The position numbers were made by a program, and so were the translations under genes. The notes beneath the pieces are model-generated. The model ran no database searches. It was not told where the DNA came from and saw only the letters and a program-made list of their open reading frames with translations. Of a stretch of 14,175 nucleotides of DNA, positions 1 to 7,032 are shown piece after piece. Positions within the stretch are counted from its first letter, which is position 1. Each line of letters opens with the position of its first letter. This DNA comes from Verrucomicrobiota bacterium (GTDB lineage: Bacteria > Verrucomicrobiota > Verrucomicrobiia > Limisphaerales > SXQI01), in NCBI GenBank assembly GCA_008933045.1, contig WBXJ01000048.1, positions 1 through 14,175 on the forward strand, in the 5' to 3' direction.

Positions 1-71
1 ACCAACGTGAATCCTCGAGTGGATAAACGTCTCTTGCTACGATGATAATGGTGATGGAATGAAATAATCAT
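1..71 (-). CDS. type II secretion pseudopilin, N-terminal fragment (GspH/I-like)
   Basis: A partial gene that runs off the left edge. It starts with ATG at 71, 12 bases after the gspG stop, and gives 23 codons. The visible peptide is a 20-residue basic, His-rich leader (HHHYH at residues 6-10, then KRR) ending in R19-G20, followed by F21-T22-L23. This R-G^F-T-L sequence is the class III (prepilin peptidase) cleavage motif found in pseudopilins and type IV pilins, so cleavage is expected between G20 and F21. The conserved Glu at mature position 5 and the hydrophobic helix lie outside the window. Position directly after gspG suggests a minor pseudopilin such as GspH, but GspI or another pilin-like protein cannot be excluded. 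The leader is longer than the usual 6-10 residues, as is that of the gspG upstream. Confidence 0.75.
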   Translation of the reverse strand, partial: MIISFHHHYHRSKRRLSTRGFTL

Positions 72-83
72 CCGACTCGACGG

Positions 84-545
84 CTATTTCTTTTGGTTAG
101 CTTGTTGCCAGTTGGCGATATCGTCATCCCCACCCAGTTGACCATTCGGGCCCATCGAGGTGATGTCATAGGAGGTGGCATTGTGCTTTCCCGGACATTC
201 GTAAATATAATCGTTGCCCCAAGGATCTTTGGGGATCTCGTTTTTAAGATAAGGCCCACGCCAATTTTGAAGGTTGCTCGGTTGTTTAACTAACTCATTC
301 AATCCATTCTTCCCCTTGGGATAGGAACCCGTATCGATCTCAAAAGAATCCAACGCTGTGTCAAAGGTTGATATTTGGGATTGGGCGGCTGTGGTGCGGG
401 CCTGCTCTGTGCGCCCAGAAAATTTAGGGACCACAATGGCCGCTAAAATACCAAGGATCACGAGGACTAGGAGCAACTCGATCAGCGTGAAACCGGCCTT
501 CTTAGGAGCATTTCTTGGAGATTGTCTGGAATATTTCAGGATCAT
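84..545 (-). CDS. gspG: type II secretion system major pseudopilin GspG
   Basis: The 153-residue product is the major subunit of the periplasmic pseudopilus that drives substrates through the outer-membrane secretin. A 17-residue basic leader ends in K-A-G18, followed by F19-T-L-I-E23. This is the prepilin peptidase site with the conserved +5 Glu, then a hydrophobic helix to about residue 39. Two features separate GspG from type IV pilins. One is the G-P-Y-L...P-K-D-P-W-G block at about residues 97-110. The other is the C-terminal Ca-binding segment S-M-G-P-N-G-Q-L-G-G-D-D-D-I-A-N-W at 130-146, with Asp 140-142. Length is typical for the family. It follows gspF by 19 bases and precedes another pseudopilin by 12, so it is cotranscribed. 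No good Shine-Dalgarno is visible; the ATG at 545 is the only start that gives a basic leader. Confidence 0.95.
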   Translation of the reverse strand: MILKYSRQSPRNAPKKAGFTLIELLLVLVILGILAAIVVPKFSGRTEQARTTAAQSQISTFDTALDSFEIDTGSYPKGKNGLNELVKQPSNLQNWRGPYLKNEIPKDPWGNDYIYECPGKHNATSYDITSMGPNGQLGGDDDIANWQQANQKK

Positions 546-564
546 AACTCAGGTTAATAGGGAC

Positions 565-1848
565 TTATTTGATATGGTCTTGCAGTGAGAAAATTGGGAT
601 TACCATTCCGATAAAAATTGTGCCGATAAATCCGGCGATAAGGAAAAGCATCAAGGGTTCGGCCAAGGCCACCGCTGTCTTTAATTGGCGATCGAGATCA
701 AGCTCGGTCACACTCGCGATTCGAACCAATTCTTGATCCAGCTTACCGCTCTCCTCGGCCACAGAAATCATTTCCAGCGTGGCTCCTGAAAAAAGCGTCC
801 GACACTCACCCAAGCTCGGCCCCAGTTGTTTTCCTTCTTTCACACGCTCTATAGAATTAGAGACTGCATCCACAAGGATTTGGTTACCGATAGAACGGCG
901 CGCAACGTTGAGTCCGTTGACCAAGGGAACCCCTGCCCCGAGCAATGTTCCCAGCATTCGACAAAAACGAGACATCGCAAATTGAGCCACAAGCGGTCCC
1001 ACCACTGGCAGTTTAAGCATCAGCCCTTCCCACGTTCGTCGGCCTTGAGTAGAGGCGAACCAATTGCGTAACAAGAAACCCACGAGCACCAACCCGAATA
1101 CCAAGAATAATCCATAACCCCTTAATAGCTCGCTCGTCGAAACGATCATTTGTGTGAGCAGAGGCAGCTTCGCTCCAAACCCCGTAAAAATGGTTTGAAA
1201 CCGGGGGATGAAGAATACTAACAAAAATACTAAAACTCCCAGTGCTAGCACTAACAGAATCACTGGGTAGAGCAGTGCTGTCGTCACCTTGGAGCGCATT
1301 TCCTTTTCGCTCGCTTGAAAATCCGCGATTTGACCGAGCACCACATCCAGAAAACCACCCGTCTCGCCGGCTTCCACCATCGCCACGTAGACTTTAGGAA
1401 AAGTCTCTGGACAACGACCCATCGCCTCAGCCAAGGAAAGCCCGTCTACCACCGAATCATGCACCTGTTTCCATTTAACTTTTGCCGCAGGGGTAGAGGC
1501 TTCTCGCATCAAAATTACCAACGCCCGACTCAAAGGAACACCCGCAGTCAAGAGACTCGACAGCAAGCGAGTGAAGTTTTCCAACACTCGAGGCGAGATC
1601 GAATTGGATCCGCCTAATGAGAGCTTTTGTGAGAGAAGGGGTAACCCCTGGGTTGGTTTCTGTACTGTGGTAGGATTCTTCTGAGTGCTTTTGGAGGTAC
1701 TGTTGCTGCCATTCGCTTCGGCAACTCGAATCGGACGCAAGCCCCGTCCTTCGATTGCACGCAGGGCTTCCTGGCGATTTGCAGCCTCTAAAACTCCGTC
1801 GGCTACGGCCCCGTTCGACTGCAGCGCACGATAATGAAATGAGCTCAT
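565..1848 (-). CDS. gspF: type II secretion inner-membrane platform protein GspF
   Basis: The 427-residue product is the polytopic inner-membrane platform protein that couples the GspE ATPase to pseudopilus assembly. The N-terminal GspF/PilC domain (about residues 4-42) is followed by a low-complexity Ser/Thr/Gln/Lys linker (about 45-78). Two tandem GspF repeats then begin at about residues 87 and 290, each with an L-L-x-A-G-V-P-L signature (residues 99-106 and 302-309). Hydrophobic segments lie near 191-214, 246-262 and 398-420, matching the three membrane spans of the family. Both repeats also carry the conserved A-G-E-T-G-G / A-E-E-S-G-K motif (160-165 and 364-369). The ATG at 1848 lies 6 bases after the gspE stop. 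By sequence alone a PilC role in a type IV pilus is possible, but the adjacent true GspG supports type II secretion. Confidence 0.94.
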   Translation of the reverse strand: MSSFHYRALQSNGAVADGVLEAANRQEALRAIEGRGLRPIRVAEANGSNSTSKSTQKNPTTVQKPTQGLPLLSQKLSLGGSNSISPRVLENFTRLLSSLLTAGVPLSRALVILMREASTPAAKVKWKQVHDSVVDGLSLAEAMGRCPETFPKVYVAMVEAGETGGFLDVVLGQIADFQASEKEMRSKVTTALLYPVILLVLALGVLVFLLVFFIPRFQTIFTGFGAKLPLLTQMIVSTSELLRGYGLFLVFGLVLVGFLLRNWFASTQGRRTWEGLMLKLPVVGPLVAQFAMSRFCRMLGTLLGAGVPLVNGLNVARRSIGNQILVDAVSNSIERVKEGKQLGPSLGECRTLFSGATLEMISVAEESGKLDQELVRIASVTELDLDRQLKTAVALAEPLMLFLIAGFIGTIFIGMVIPIFSLQDHIK

Positions 1849-1854
1849 TCCCCG

Positions 1855-3594
1855 CTATTCTTTCTCCGATTCACCGGTGACGACTAATTCCGCAGCGCGA
1901 TCCTCTCCGACCTCCCCCACGCTCTGCGCTTTCGTGACACGGAAAACCTCTTCGGGAGTCGTGACTCCTTCTTGGACTAACCGCCAACCATCTTCGGCTA
2001 ATCCGCGTAAACCCAATCGACAAGCCGCAGACCGAATCTCACCACTCGACGCGTTTTTCAAAATAAGTCTGCGCACCTCGTGGCTAATATCCATCCACTC
2101 GAAAATGCCTCGGCGACCATGGTAGCCTGTGTTGCGACAATCCCGACAACCCACAGCGCGATACACCAAGGTGTGGGGTGCAAACTTTAATTCGGTCTTG
2201 AGTGCGTGGGTTGTTGGTGAGGTATCGATTTGTTTGCAATGGGTGCAAAGAACGCGCACCAACCGTTGAGCCAGGACTGCTTCCAATGAGGAGGCTACCA
2301 AGTATGGCTCGACTCCCATATCCACGAGTCGGGATAAGGCACCGGGCGCATCGTTGGTGTGTAGGGTCGAAAATACCAAATGGCCTGTCAGCGAAGCCTG
2401 AACCGCGATTTGGGCGGTTTCTTGATCTCGAATTTCACCGATGAGAATCACATCCGGATCGTGACGCAAAATCGCTCGTAGTCCCTTGGCAAAAGTAAGT
2501 CCTGCTTTCTCGGAAACTTGGATCTGGTTAATCCCTCGCAACTGGTACTCGATTGGGTCTTCGATCGTGATGATCTTCCGCACGTGATCGTTGATCTCAT
2601 TGAGTGCGGTATACAACGTCGAAGTCTTCCCGCTCCCGGTCGGGCCAGTGACGAGAATGATCCCATGCGGCAGCCCGAGGACTTTTCTGAATGAACGAAT
2701 TTCGCGCTTATCCATCCCCAGTTGTTCCATGCCGCGAAGAGTGGCCGTCTGCCTGAGCAAACGCATGACCACAGCTTCACCGTGGAGCATTGGAATGACC
2801 GAAACCCGGATATCCACTTCAGCATTGTCTAAACGAATCTTGATTCGTCCGTCTTGTGGTAACCGTTTTTCTGCGATGTTAAGATGGCTCAGAATCTTGA
2901 CTCGAGAAACAATGGCCGGTTGAAACCGTTTGATCTGAGCCGGAACAGGAACTTCTTGGAGAACTCCATCGATACGGTAACGAATTCTTAATTCATCCTC
3001 GAACGGCTCCAAATGGATGTCCGAGGCACGGAGTTCGATCGCGTCTCGGAGAACCTGGTTAACGAAGCGGATGATGGACGCATCCTCAGCAGCGTCATCG
3101 AGATTTGTATTCTCCTCGTTCTCGTCATCTACTACCTGAAACGAGGCCTCTTCACCCAAAGTGCCCAGCGTGTCTGCTCCGACGCCGAGTCGCTTCTTCA
3201 TCTCCCGCTGAATCGCCTCCCGTGGTGCCAGAACTGGTTGCAACCGCAACCCTGTCATCGCCTTGAGGGCATCCAAGCCTTGCGGCGCAAATAGCCGACC
3301 GGTAGCAATATAAACTAACCCATCATTCTGCCGAATAGGAAGAAGCTCCTCCTTCATCAGCACACGGGCAGGAAAAAGCGCGAGCAACTGCTTCTCCGGC
3401 TCAATGTCGTCAAGCAAGGAAAATGGCACATCATACTCGCGTGCCAGCCAACGCAGCACATCCGCTTCTGACTGCGATTCTTCAGCACCCTTCCCTGCTA
3501 TGGACTCTAACAATAAACCCGCATCAGTTGCCGACAATTGCTTGTCCGCAACCATGCGGTTGAACAACTCTGAAGGATGATTGGCTTCGGCCAT
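1855..3594 (-). CDS. gspE: type II secretion ATPase GspE
   Basis: The 579-residue product is the cytoplasmic hexameric ATPase that powers pseudopilus extension. An N-terminal T2SSE_N/MshEN-like domain covers about residues 1-135, and an acidic linker (about 150-172) leads into the ATPase core. The R-A-S-D-I-H-L-E-P motif sits at 189-197. Walker A is G317-P-T-G-S-G-K323-T, the Asp box I-T-I-E-D-P-I-E is near 342-349, and Walker B is D381-V-I-L-I-G-E387-I-R-D390. The His box L-T-G-H-L-V-F-S-T-L-H-T-N-D lies at 402-415. A tetracysteine zinc site (C450, C453, C483, C486) is intact. The core is typical of GspE/PilB, with all catalytic motifs present. It heads the gspE-F-G run. The assignment to GspE over PilB rests on the neighbouring GspG. 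Confidence 0.95.
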   Translation of the reverse strand: MAEANHPSELFNRMVADKQLSATDAGLLLESIAGKGAEESQSEADVLRWLAREYDVPFSLLDDIEPEKQLLALFPARVLMKEELLPIRQNDGLVYIATGRLFAPQGLDALKAMTGLRLQPVLAPREAIQREMKKRLGVGADTLGTLGEEASFQVVDDENEENTNLDDAAEDASIIRFVNQVLRDAIELRASDIHLEPFEDELRIRYRIDGVLQEVPVPAQIKRFQPAIVSRVKILSHLNIAEKRLPQDGRIKIRLDNAEVDIRVSVIPMLHGEAVVMRLLRQTATLRGMEQLGMDKREIRSFRKVLGLPHGIILVTGPTGSGKTSTLYTALNEINDHVRKIITIEDPIEYQLRGINQIQVSEKAGLTFAKGLRAILRHDPDVILIGEIRDQETAQIAVQASLTGHLVFSTLHTNDAPGALSRLVDMGVEPYLVASSLEAVLAQRLVRVLCTHCKQIDTSPTTHALKTELKFAPHTLVYRAVGCRDCRNTGYHGRRGIFEWMDISHEVRRLILKNASSGEIRSAACRLGLRGLAEDGWRLVQEGVTTPEEVFRVTKAQSVGEVGEDRAAELVVTGESEKE

Positions 3595-3614
3595 AAAACT
3601 TACTTAGAACTCAC

Positions 3615-3643
3615 CGAGACGCTGATGCGCCTGAACCGTCTCG
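3615..3643. repeat. inverted repeat between the Gly-rich gene and gspE
   Basis: A perfect 7-base inverted repeat (CGAGACG at 3615-3621, CGTCTCG at 3637-3643) with a 15-base loop lies in the 59-base gap before gspE. On the minus strand no immediate T-run follows (GTGAGTTCTAAG...), so it is not a classical terminator. It could be a weak attenuator or RNA-processing hairpin that sets the ratio of the upstream exported protein to the gsp mRNA. It could also be chance. Confidence 0.3.
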
Positions 3644-3653
3644 CAGTAGGACA

Positions 3654-4178
3654 TTACTTCAACAAACCAGCGAGCACAGCAGCGGCTTCCTGTTTCCCTG
3701 TGAGGACTTGGCGTAGATCGTCCTGAGCCTTGACGAGCGCAGCATCTTTCGCCTTCATCGAGGCGCGATATTTCTCAAGCTTGGTCTTGATCTCAGCCGC
3801 TGGAGCGTCTGCCTCGATTGCGGTCCGCAAATCGGAAGCCTCAGTGTTAGCCTCTGGTCCGCCGCCCTGACCCCCTTGACCACGACCGCCGCGACCACCG
3901 AAGCCGCCAAATCCACCGGCCTGCATACGAGCCTCGGTCACCTTGGTAACGCGCTCTTCGATCAACTTCCATTCCGCATCGTCCTTGATTTTGAACTGCT
4001 CGCGATACCGTTCCATCATCCGCTGGCGCATTTGCTGCGGATCAAAGTTTCCACCACCAGGACCACCCTGGCGTCCAGGTCTCCCCGGAGGAGTATCTTG
4101 AGCCAATGATGTCAGCGAAGCCGCCGTGAGAATCGCGCCAAGAAACGCGACGTTAAGCAATTGAACAACTTTTTTCAT
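3654..4178 (-). CDS. exported Gly-rich, Spy/LTxxQ-like small protein of unknown function
   Basis: The 174-residue product starts at the ATG at 4178, because this start gives a clean signal peptide. M-K-K is followed by a hydrophobic core at about residues 4-25 and a likely signal peptidase I site after S-L-A26. An in-frame extension to 4283 would bury the signal peptide. The mature protein has three parts: a Pro/Gly/Arg-rich segment (30-45) followed by a Gln/Met/Arg-rich helix; a charged helix with D-D-A-E-W-K-L-I-E-E-R (66-76); and an R/Q-interrupted Gly-rich stretch (88-107). The C-terminal helical half ends in L-R-Q-V-L-T-G-K-Q-E-A-A-A-V-L-A-G-L-L. That tail resembles the LTxxQ signature of periplasmic CpxP/Spy-type chaperones, but the similarity is weak. 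Its function is unknown. It lies 59 bases upstream of gspE on the same strand, so it may be a substrate or accessory of the secretion system, or simply a neighbour. Confidence 0.75.
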   Translation of the reverse strand: MKKVVQLLNVAFLGAILTAASLTSLAQDTPPGRPGRQGGPGGGNFDPQQMRQRMMERYREQFKIKDDAEWKLIEERVTKVTEARMQAGGFGGFGGRGGRGQGGQGGGPEANTEASDLRTAIEADAPAAEIKTKLEKYRASMKAKDAALVKAQDDLRQVLTGKQEAAAVLAGLLK

Positions 4179-4348
4179 AACATTAATCACATTGTTTGAG
4201 GAGAGACCGTCACAAGCATAAGACTCCAAACTAGAAAAACTGGTTACAAGGAAACTCACCCTTTCGATCCATCTTGGCCTCAAATAAAATAGGGGGGGCC
4301 AAAATCCAGTTTGCGGCCCAGCGCGGGGATGTGTTTTGATGGTGGCAC
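4179..4348. promoter_or_regulatory. divergent intergenic region with candidate promoter and operator-like repeat
   Basis: A 170-base gap separates the minus-strand exported protein from the plus-strand SDR operon, so promoters in both directions must lie here or nearby. For the plus strand, TAAAAT at 4285-4290 matches the sigma70 -10 consensus at 5 of 6 bases, but no good -35 sits 16-18 bases upstream. Around it is an inverted repeat TTGGCC (4274-4279) and GGCCAA (4297-4302) spaced by 17 bases. It encloses a run of seven G (4292-4298) and could be an operator. The arms are short, so chance is a real alternative. No credible coding frame is present here. Confidence 0.35.
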
Positions 4349-5155
4349 ATGAGACTGTTCGATTTAAAGCAGGATGTGGCGGTTGTGATCGGTGCCACGG
4401 GTGCCTTGGGCGGTGCCATCGCGGAGGGATTGGCGGAAGCAGGTGCTCGTGTTGCGGTTTTAGGTCGCAACGCCGAAAAGGGAGAAGAGCGGGTGCTTCG
4501 TATCAATCAGGCTGGCGGTAATGCGAGGTTTTTTAGTGTGGATGCCTCCAAACGGGGTAGTCTTGCGATTGCGCACGAACAGGTGATCCGTGAGTTTGGA
4601 TCTCCGACTGTTTTGGTGAATGCCGCAGGAGGGAATGACCCCAGAGTTACGGTGACCCCTGAGCGAAAATTTGAGGAAGTTGGCTTGGAGGATTGGCTGA
4701 CTAACTTTGATTTGAATCTGGTCGGTGGCGCGTTACTTCCCTGCCAAGAATTTGGACCGGGGATGTGTGAACGTCAGCGGGGTTCCATCATCAACATCGC
4801 GAGTGTGTCAGCGCATTTGCCTTTGTCTCGCGTGGTGGCGTATTCGGCGGCCAAGGCTGCGGTGTTGAATCTGAGCCAGTTTCTGGCTCGCGAATGGGCT
4901 AAAAATGGAGTGCGGGTGAACACGATCACTCCAGGTTTTTTCCCTGCGGAACAGAATCGGGCGTTATTGTTCCAAGCCGATGGTACGCCGACAGCCAGAT
5001 CCCAATCCATTTACAACCACACTCCGATGAACCGGTTTGGTAACGCCAACGAATTAGCCGGAGCGGCCATATTTTTAGCGAGTCATGCGGCGAGTAGTTT
5101 TATTACAGGCACAGATATTCGTGTGGATGGAGGGTTTCTCTCTCAGACGATTTGA
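4349..5155 (+). CDS. SDR oxidoreductase, D-mannonate oxidoreductase (fructuronate reductase) type
   Basis: The 268-residue product is a classical short-chain dehydrogenase. The nucleotide-binding turn is G15-A-T-G18-A-L-G21, and the N91-A-A-G94-G motif follows strand beta-4. The active site has Ser near 152-154 (I-A-S-V-S), Tyr165 and Lys169 (Y-S-A-A-K), and the C-terminus has T-G-T-D-I-R-V-D-G-G-F. N-A-A-G-G-N, the P-G-F-F-P-A-E-Q-N-R segment (195-204) and H-T-P-M-N-R-F-G (224-231) match the SDR subgroup annotated as D-mannonate oxidoreductase, which reduces D-fructuronate to D-mannonate with NAD(P)H. This is family knowledge recalled without a search; KduD-like or gluconate 5-dehydrogenase-like activity is the main alternative. 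Its stop overlaps the start of the LarA homologue by one base (TGATG), indicating translational coupling. The start has only a weak GGTGG upstream. Confidence 0.88.
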   Translation: MRLFDLKQDVAVVIGATGALGGAIAEGLAEAGARVAVLGRNAEKGEERVLRINQAGGNARFFSVDASKRGSLAIAHEQVIREFGSPTVLVNAAGGNDPRVTVTPERKFEEVGLEDWLTNFDLNLVGGALLPCQEFGPGMCERQRGSIINIASVSAHLPLSRVVAYSAAKAAVLNLSQFLAREWAKNGVRVNTITPGFFPAEQNRALLFQADGTPTARSQSIYNHTPMNRFGNANELAGAAIFLASHAASSFITGTDIRVDGGFLSQTI

Positions 5156-6435
5156 TGAAAACAATATTTAGAAAACCACGAGCTGGAACCTTCCTTACCG
5201 CAGGGGATGTCGCAAATGTGGTGGCCGATTCCTGCCAGAGGGAGCATTACCAAGGACGTCGAGTATTGTTGATCATCCCTGACGCGACACGCACTGCTCC
5301 TGTTGGGTTGGTGTTTCAGACTTTACACCGGCAGTTGGGCGAGGTCACCGCCGCGCTCGATGTTTTGGTTGCGTTAGGCACGCATCAGGCCATGAGCGAG
5401 GATGGCATTTGTCAACGGTTGGAAATATCACTTGAGGATCGGCGTAAGACTTACCACAGGGTCCGGTTTTTTAATCATGAGTGGGATAACCCCCAAGCGT
5501 TGCGACCGATTGGAACCATTCCATCGGCAGAAATCTCCGAGCTTTCGGGTGGGTTATTTTCCATGGACGTTTTGGTAGAAATCAATGCGTTGGTTTTTGA
5601 TTATGATGAAGTCATTATTATTGGACCAGTTTTCCCGCATGAAGTCGTGGGTTGCTCGGGTGGAAATAAATATCTTTTTCCTGGGATAGGCGGGCCAGCG
5701 ATTCTCAACTTCTTCCATTGGCTCGGTGCGGTCGTTACTAACCCGATGATCATTGGGAACAAATGGACTCCCGTCAGAAAGGTTGTCGATCGAGCGGCCG
5801 CGATGGTAACTGTGCCGAAGCGTTGTTTTTGTATGGTTGTGGATCACGGCGAATTGGCCGGCCTGTTTGTGGGGTCGCCCGAGGACGCTTGGGACGCAGC
5901 CAGTGACCTCTCTAGGGAGTTGCATATTTGTCGAAAAAAACATGCGTTCCACACCGTCCTCTCGTGCGCACCCGCGATGTATGATGAGCTTTGGACAGGT
6001 GGTAAATGCATGTACAAGTTGGAGCCTGTCGTGGCTAATGGAGGGGAGTTGATTATTTACGCGCCTCACATTCACGAGGTTTGCGTCGCGCACGGGAAAA
6101 CTTTGCACGATGTGGGATACCATTGTCGGGATTACTTTTTAAAACAATGGGATCAATTTAAGCATCATCCTTGGGGAGTGCTGGCTCACGCCTCACATGT
6201 CTATGGCCTGGGAACTTATGAGAATGGGGTTGAGACTCCTCGCGTGCGTGTGACCTTAGCGACTGGGATTTCGGAGGAGGTTTGTCGTAAAATCAATCTA
6301 GGCTACCGCGACTGGCGCACCCTCGATATTGAGCAATACGCGAACCGTGAAGATGAAGGCGTGCTGTTGGTCCGAAAAGCGGGTGAAATGTTATTTCAGT
6401 TGGAGAACCCGCCGGCTTGGGCGGGTGGGGTTTAG
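5155..6435 (+). CDS. LarA-family nickel-pincer hydroxyacid racemase/epimerase homologue
   Basis: The 426-residue product is read from the ATG at 5155 inside the SDR stop (TGATG); a TTG one codon earlier is less likely. It matches lactate racemase LarA (DUF2088 family), where a nickel pincer nucleotide is covalently bound to a Lys. Counting from known LarA spacing gives D43/R46 (LarA D72/R75), H77 in G-T-H (H108), H162 and K172 in P-H-E-V-V-G-C-S-G-G-N-K (H174 and cofactor Lys184), and H188 (nickel ligand H200). The 162-172-188 spacing equals that of LarA exactly. In the second substrate motif, D-E-L-W-T-G-G-K284, the Lys is kept, but the family's usual Gln three residues earlier is Thr281 by my alignment. 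This suggests a substrate other than lactate. Coupling to a mannonate-type SDR points to a sugar acid, as in gluconate 2-epimerase homologues. The cofactor enzymes LarB, LarC and LarE are not in the window. Confidence 0.85.
   Translation: MKTIFRKPRAGTFLTAGDVANVVADSCQREHYQGRRVLLIIPDATRTAPVGLVFQTLHRQLGEVTAALDVLVALGTHQAMSEDGICQRLEISLEDRRKTYHRVRFFNHEWDNPQALRPIGTIPSAEISELSGGLFSMDVLVEINALVFDYDEVIIIGPVFPHEVVGCSGGNKYLFPGIGGPAILNFFHWLGAVVTNPMIIGNKWTPVRKVVDRAAAMVTVPKRCFCMVVDHGELAGLFVGSPEDAWDAASDLSRELHICRKKHAFHTVLSCAPAMYDELWTGGKCMYKLEPVVANGGELIIYAPHIHEVCVAHGKTLHDVGYHCRDYFLKQWDQFKHHPWGVLAHASHVYGLGTYENGVETPRVRVTLATGISEEVCRKINLGYRDWRTLDIEQYANREDEGVLLVRKAGEMLFQLENPPAWAGGV
6407..6426 (+). repeat. GC-rich hairpin at the 3' end of the larA homologue
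   Basis: A perfect 7-base GC-rich stem (ACCCGCC at 6407-6413, GGCGGGT at 6420-6426) with a 6-base loop overlaps the last codons of the racemase homologue. It is followed by GGGGTTTAGAG. The T-run is too short for efficient termination. The hairpin ends 17 bases before the fmdB-like ATG, so it may slow transcription, stabilise the upstream message or limit translation of the next gene. Confidence 0.35.
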
Positions 6436-6443
6436 AGATTATT

Positions 6444-6959
6444 ATGCCGATTTACGAATTTGGATGTCCGAAGTGTCGAAAAGTTTACAGCTTTCTCTCC
6501 AAACGATTGAAGCAGGAACGCGATCCTGTTTGCCCCAAGTGTGGTTGCTCGAAATTGGAACGACAGATGAGCACCTTCGCGATGCCACGCGGGTTGAATG
6601 AGGCCGCATCGTTGCCCTCGGATGATTCCGATGCATCTGAACCGTTGCCTGATTTTGAGGATCCACGTGTCTCCCGAGTGATGAATGACATCGAGCGCGA
6701 CATGGCGCATTTGGATGAGAATAATCCGAAACACATGGCGCACATGATGCGTAAGCTGAAAGAAATCATGCCGCAAGGAACCATTCCAAAAGAGATGGAC
6801 GTAGCGATTAAGCGGCTGGAATCGGGTGAGGATCCAGAAAAGATCGAAGCCGATATGGGGGATGTTTTCGGTGCGAAGGAGGATGGAGAGGGTGACGGTG
6901 GCATGGGAGCTGGGGGATCACAACCGTATAGTAAAGACAGCGGGCTTTACGATTATTGA
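6444..6959 (+). CDS. FmdB-type zinc-ribbon protein with long C-terminal extension
   Basis: The 171-residue product starts at the ATG at 6444, 8 bases after the racemase stop. It begins M-P-I-Y-E-F-G-C-P-K-C, the hallmark opening of the FmdB/CxxC zinc-ribbon family. A longer frame from 6417 overlaps the upstream gene and hides this motif. The ribbon cysteines are C8, C11, C30 and C33, with an extra C35. The rest is unusual for the short family members. An acidic linker (59-73) is followed by a Met/His-rich helical segment (80-110: M-A-H-L, K-H-M-A-H-M-M). Then comes an amphipathic segment I-P-K-E-M-D-V-A-I-K-R-L-E-S-G-E-D-P-E-K (114-133) and a Gly-rich acidic tail. FmdB proteins are called putative regulators, but no biochemical function is established. 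An AGAG seven to ten bases upstream of the ATG is a weak ribosome site. Confidence 0.85.
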   Translation: MPIYEFGCPKCRKVYSFLSKRLKQERDPVCPKCGCSKLERQMSTFAMPRGLNEAASLPSDDSDASEPLPDFEDPRVSRVMNDIERDMAHLDENNPKHMAHMMRKLKEIMPQGTIPKEMDVAIKRLESGEDPEKIEADMGDVFGAKEDGEGDGGMGAGGSQPYSKDSGLYDY

Positions 6960-7032
6960 ACCGACCACACTGCTTGATGGTCTTAATTTCAATTGCCTTT
7001 ACGCTCGTCGATCGTGTGCTACGTTCTGCGGC

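Noticed and set aside
1855..3594. PilB identity for the ATPase (type IV pilus)
   Set aside because: Core motifs do not separate the two, but the neighbour has the GspG-specific Ca-binding C-terminus and PWG block.
4179..4283. 35-residue N-terminal extension of the Gly-rich exported protein
   Set aside because: It would hide a well-formed signal peptide that starts at 4178; the extension overlaps the divergent promoter region.
5554..6123. 189-codon minus-strand open frame
   Set aside because: Antisense shadow of the LarA homologue, which has family motifs with exact spacing.
6826..7032. 69-residue N-terminal extension of the M50 protease
   Set aside because: It overlaps the FmdB-like gene and its sequence does not look like membrane protein; the HExxH helix begins right after the 7033 ATG.
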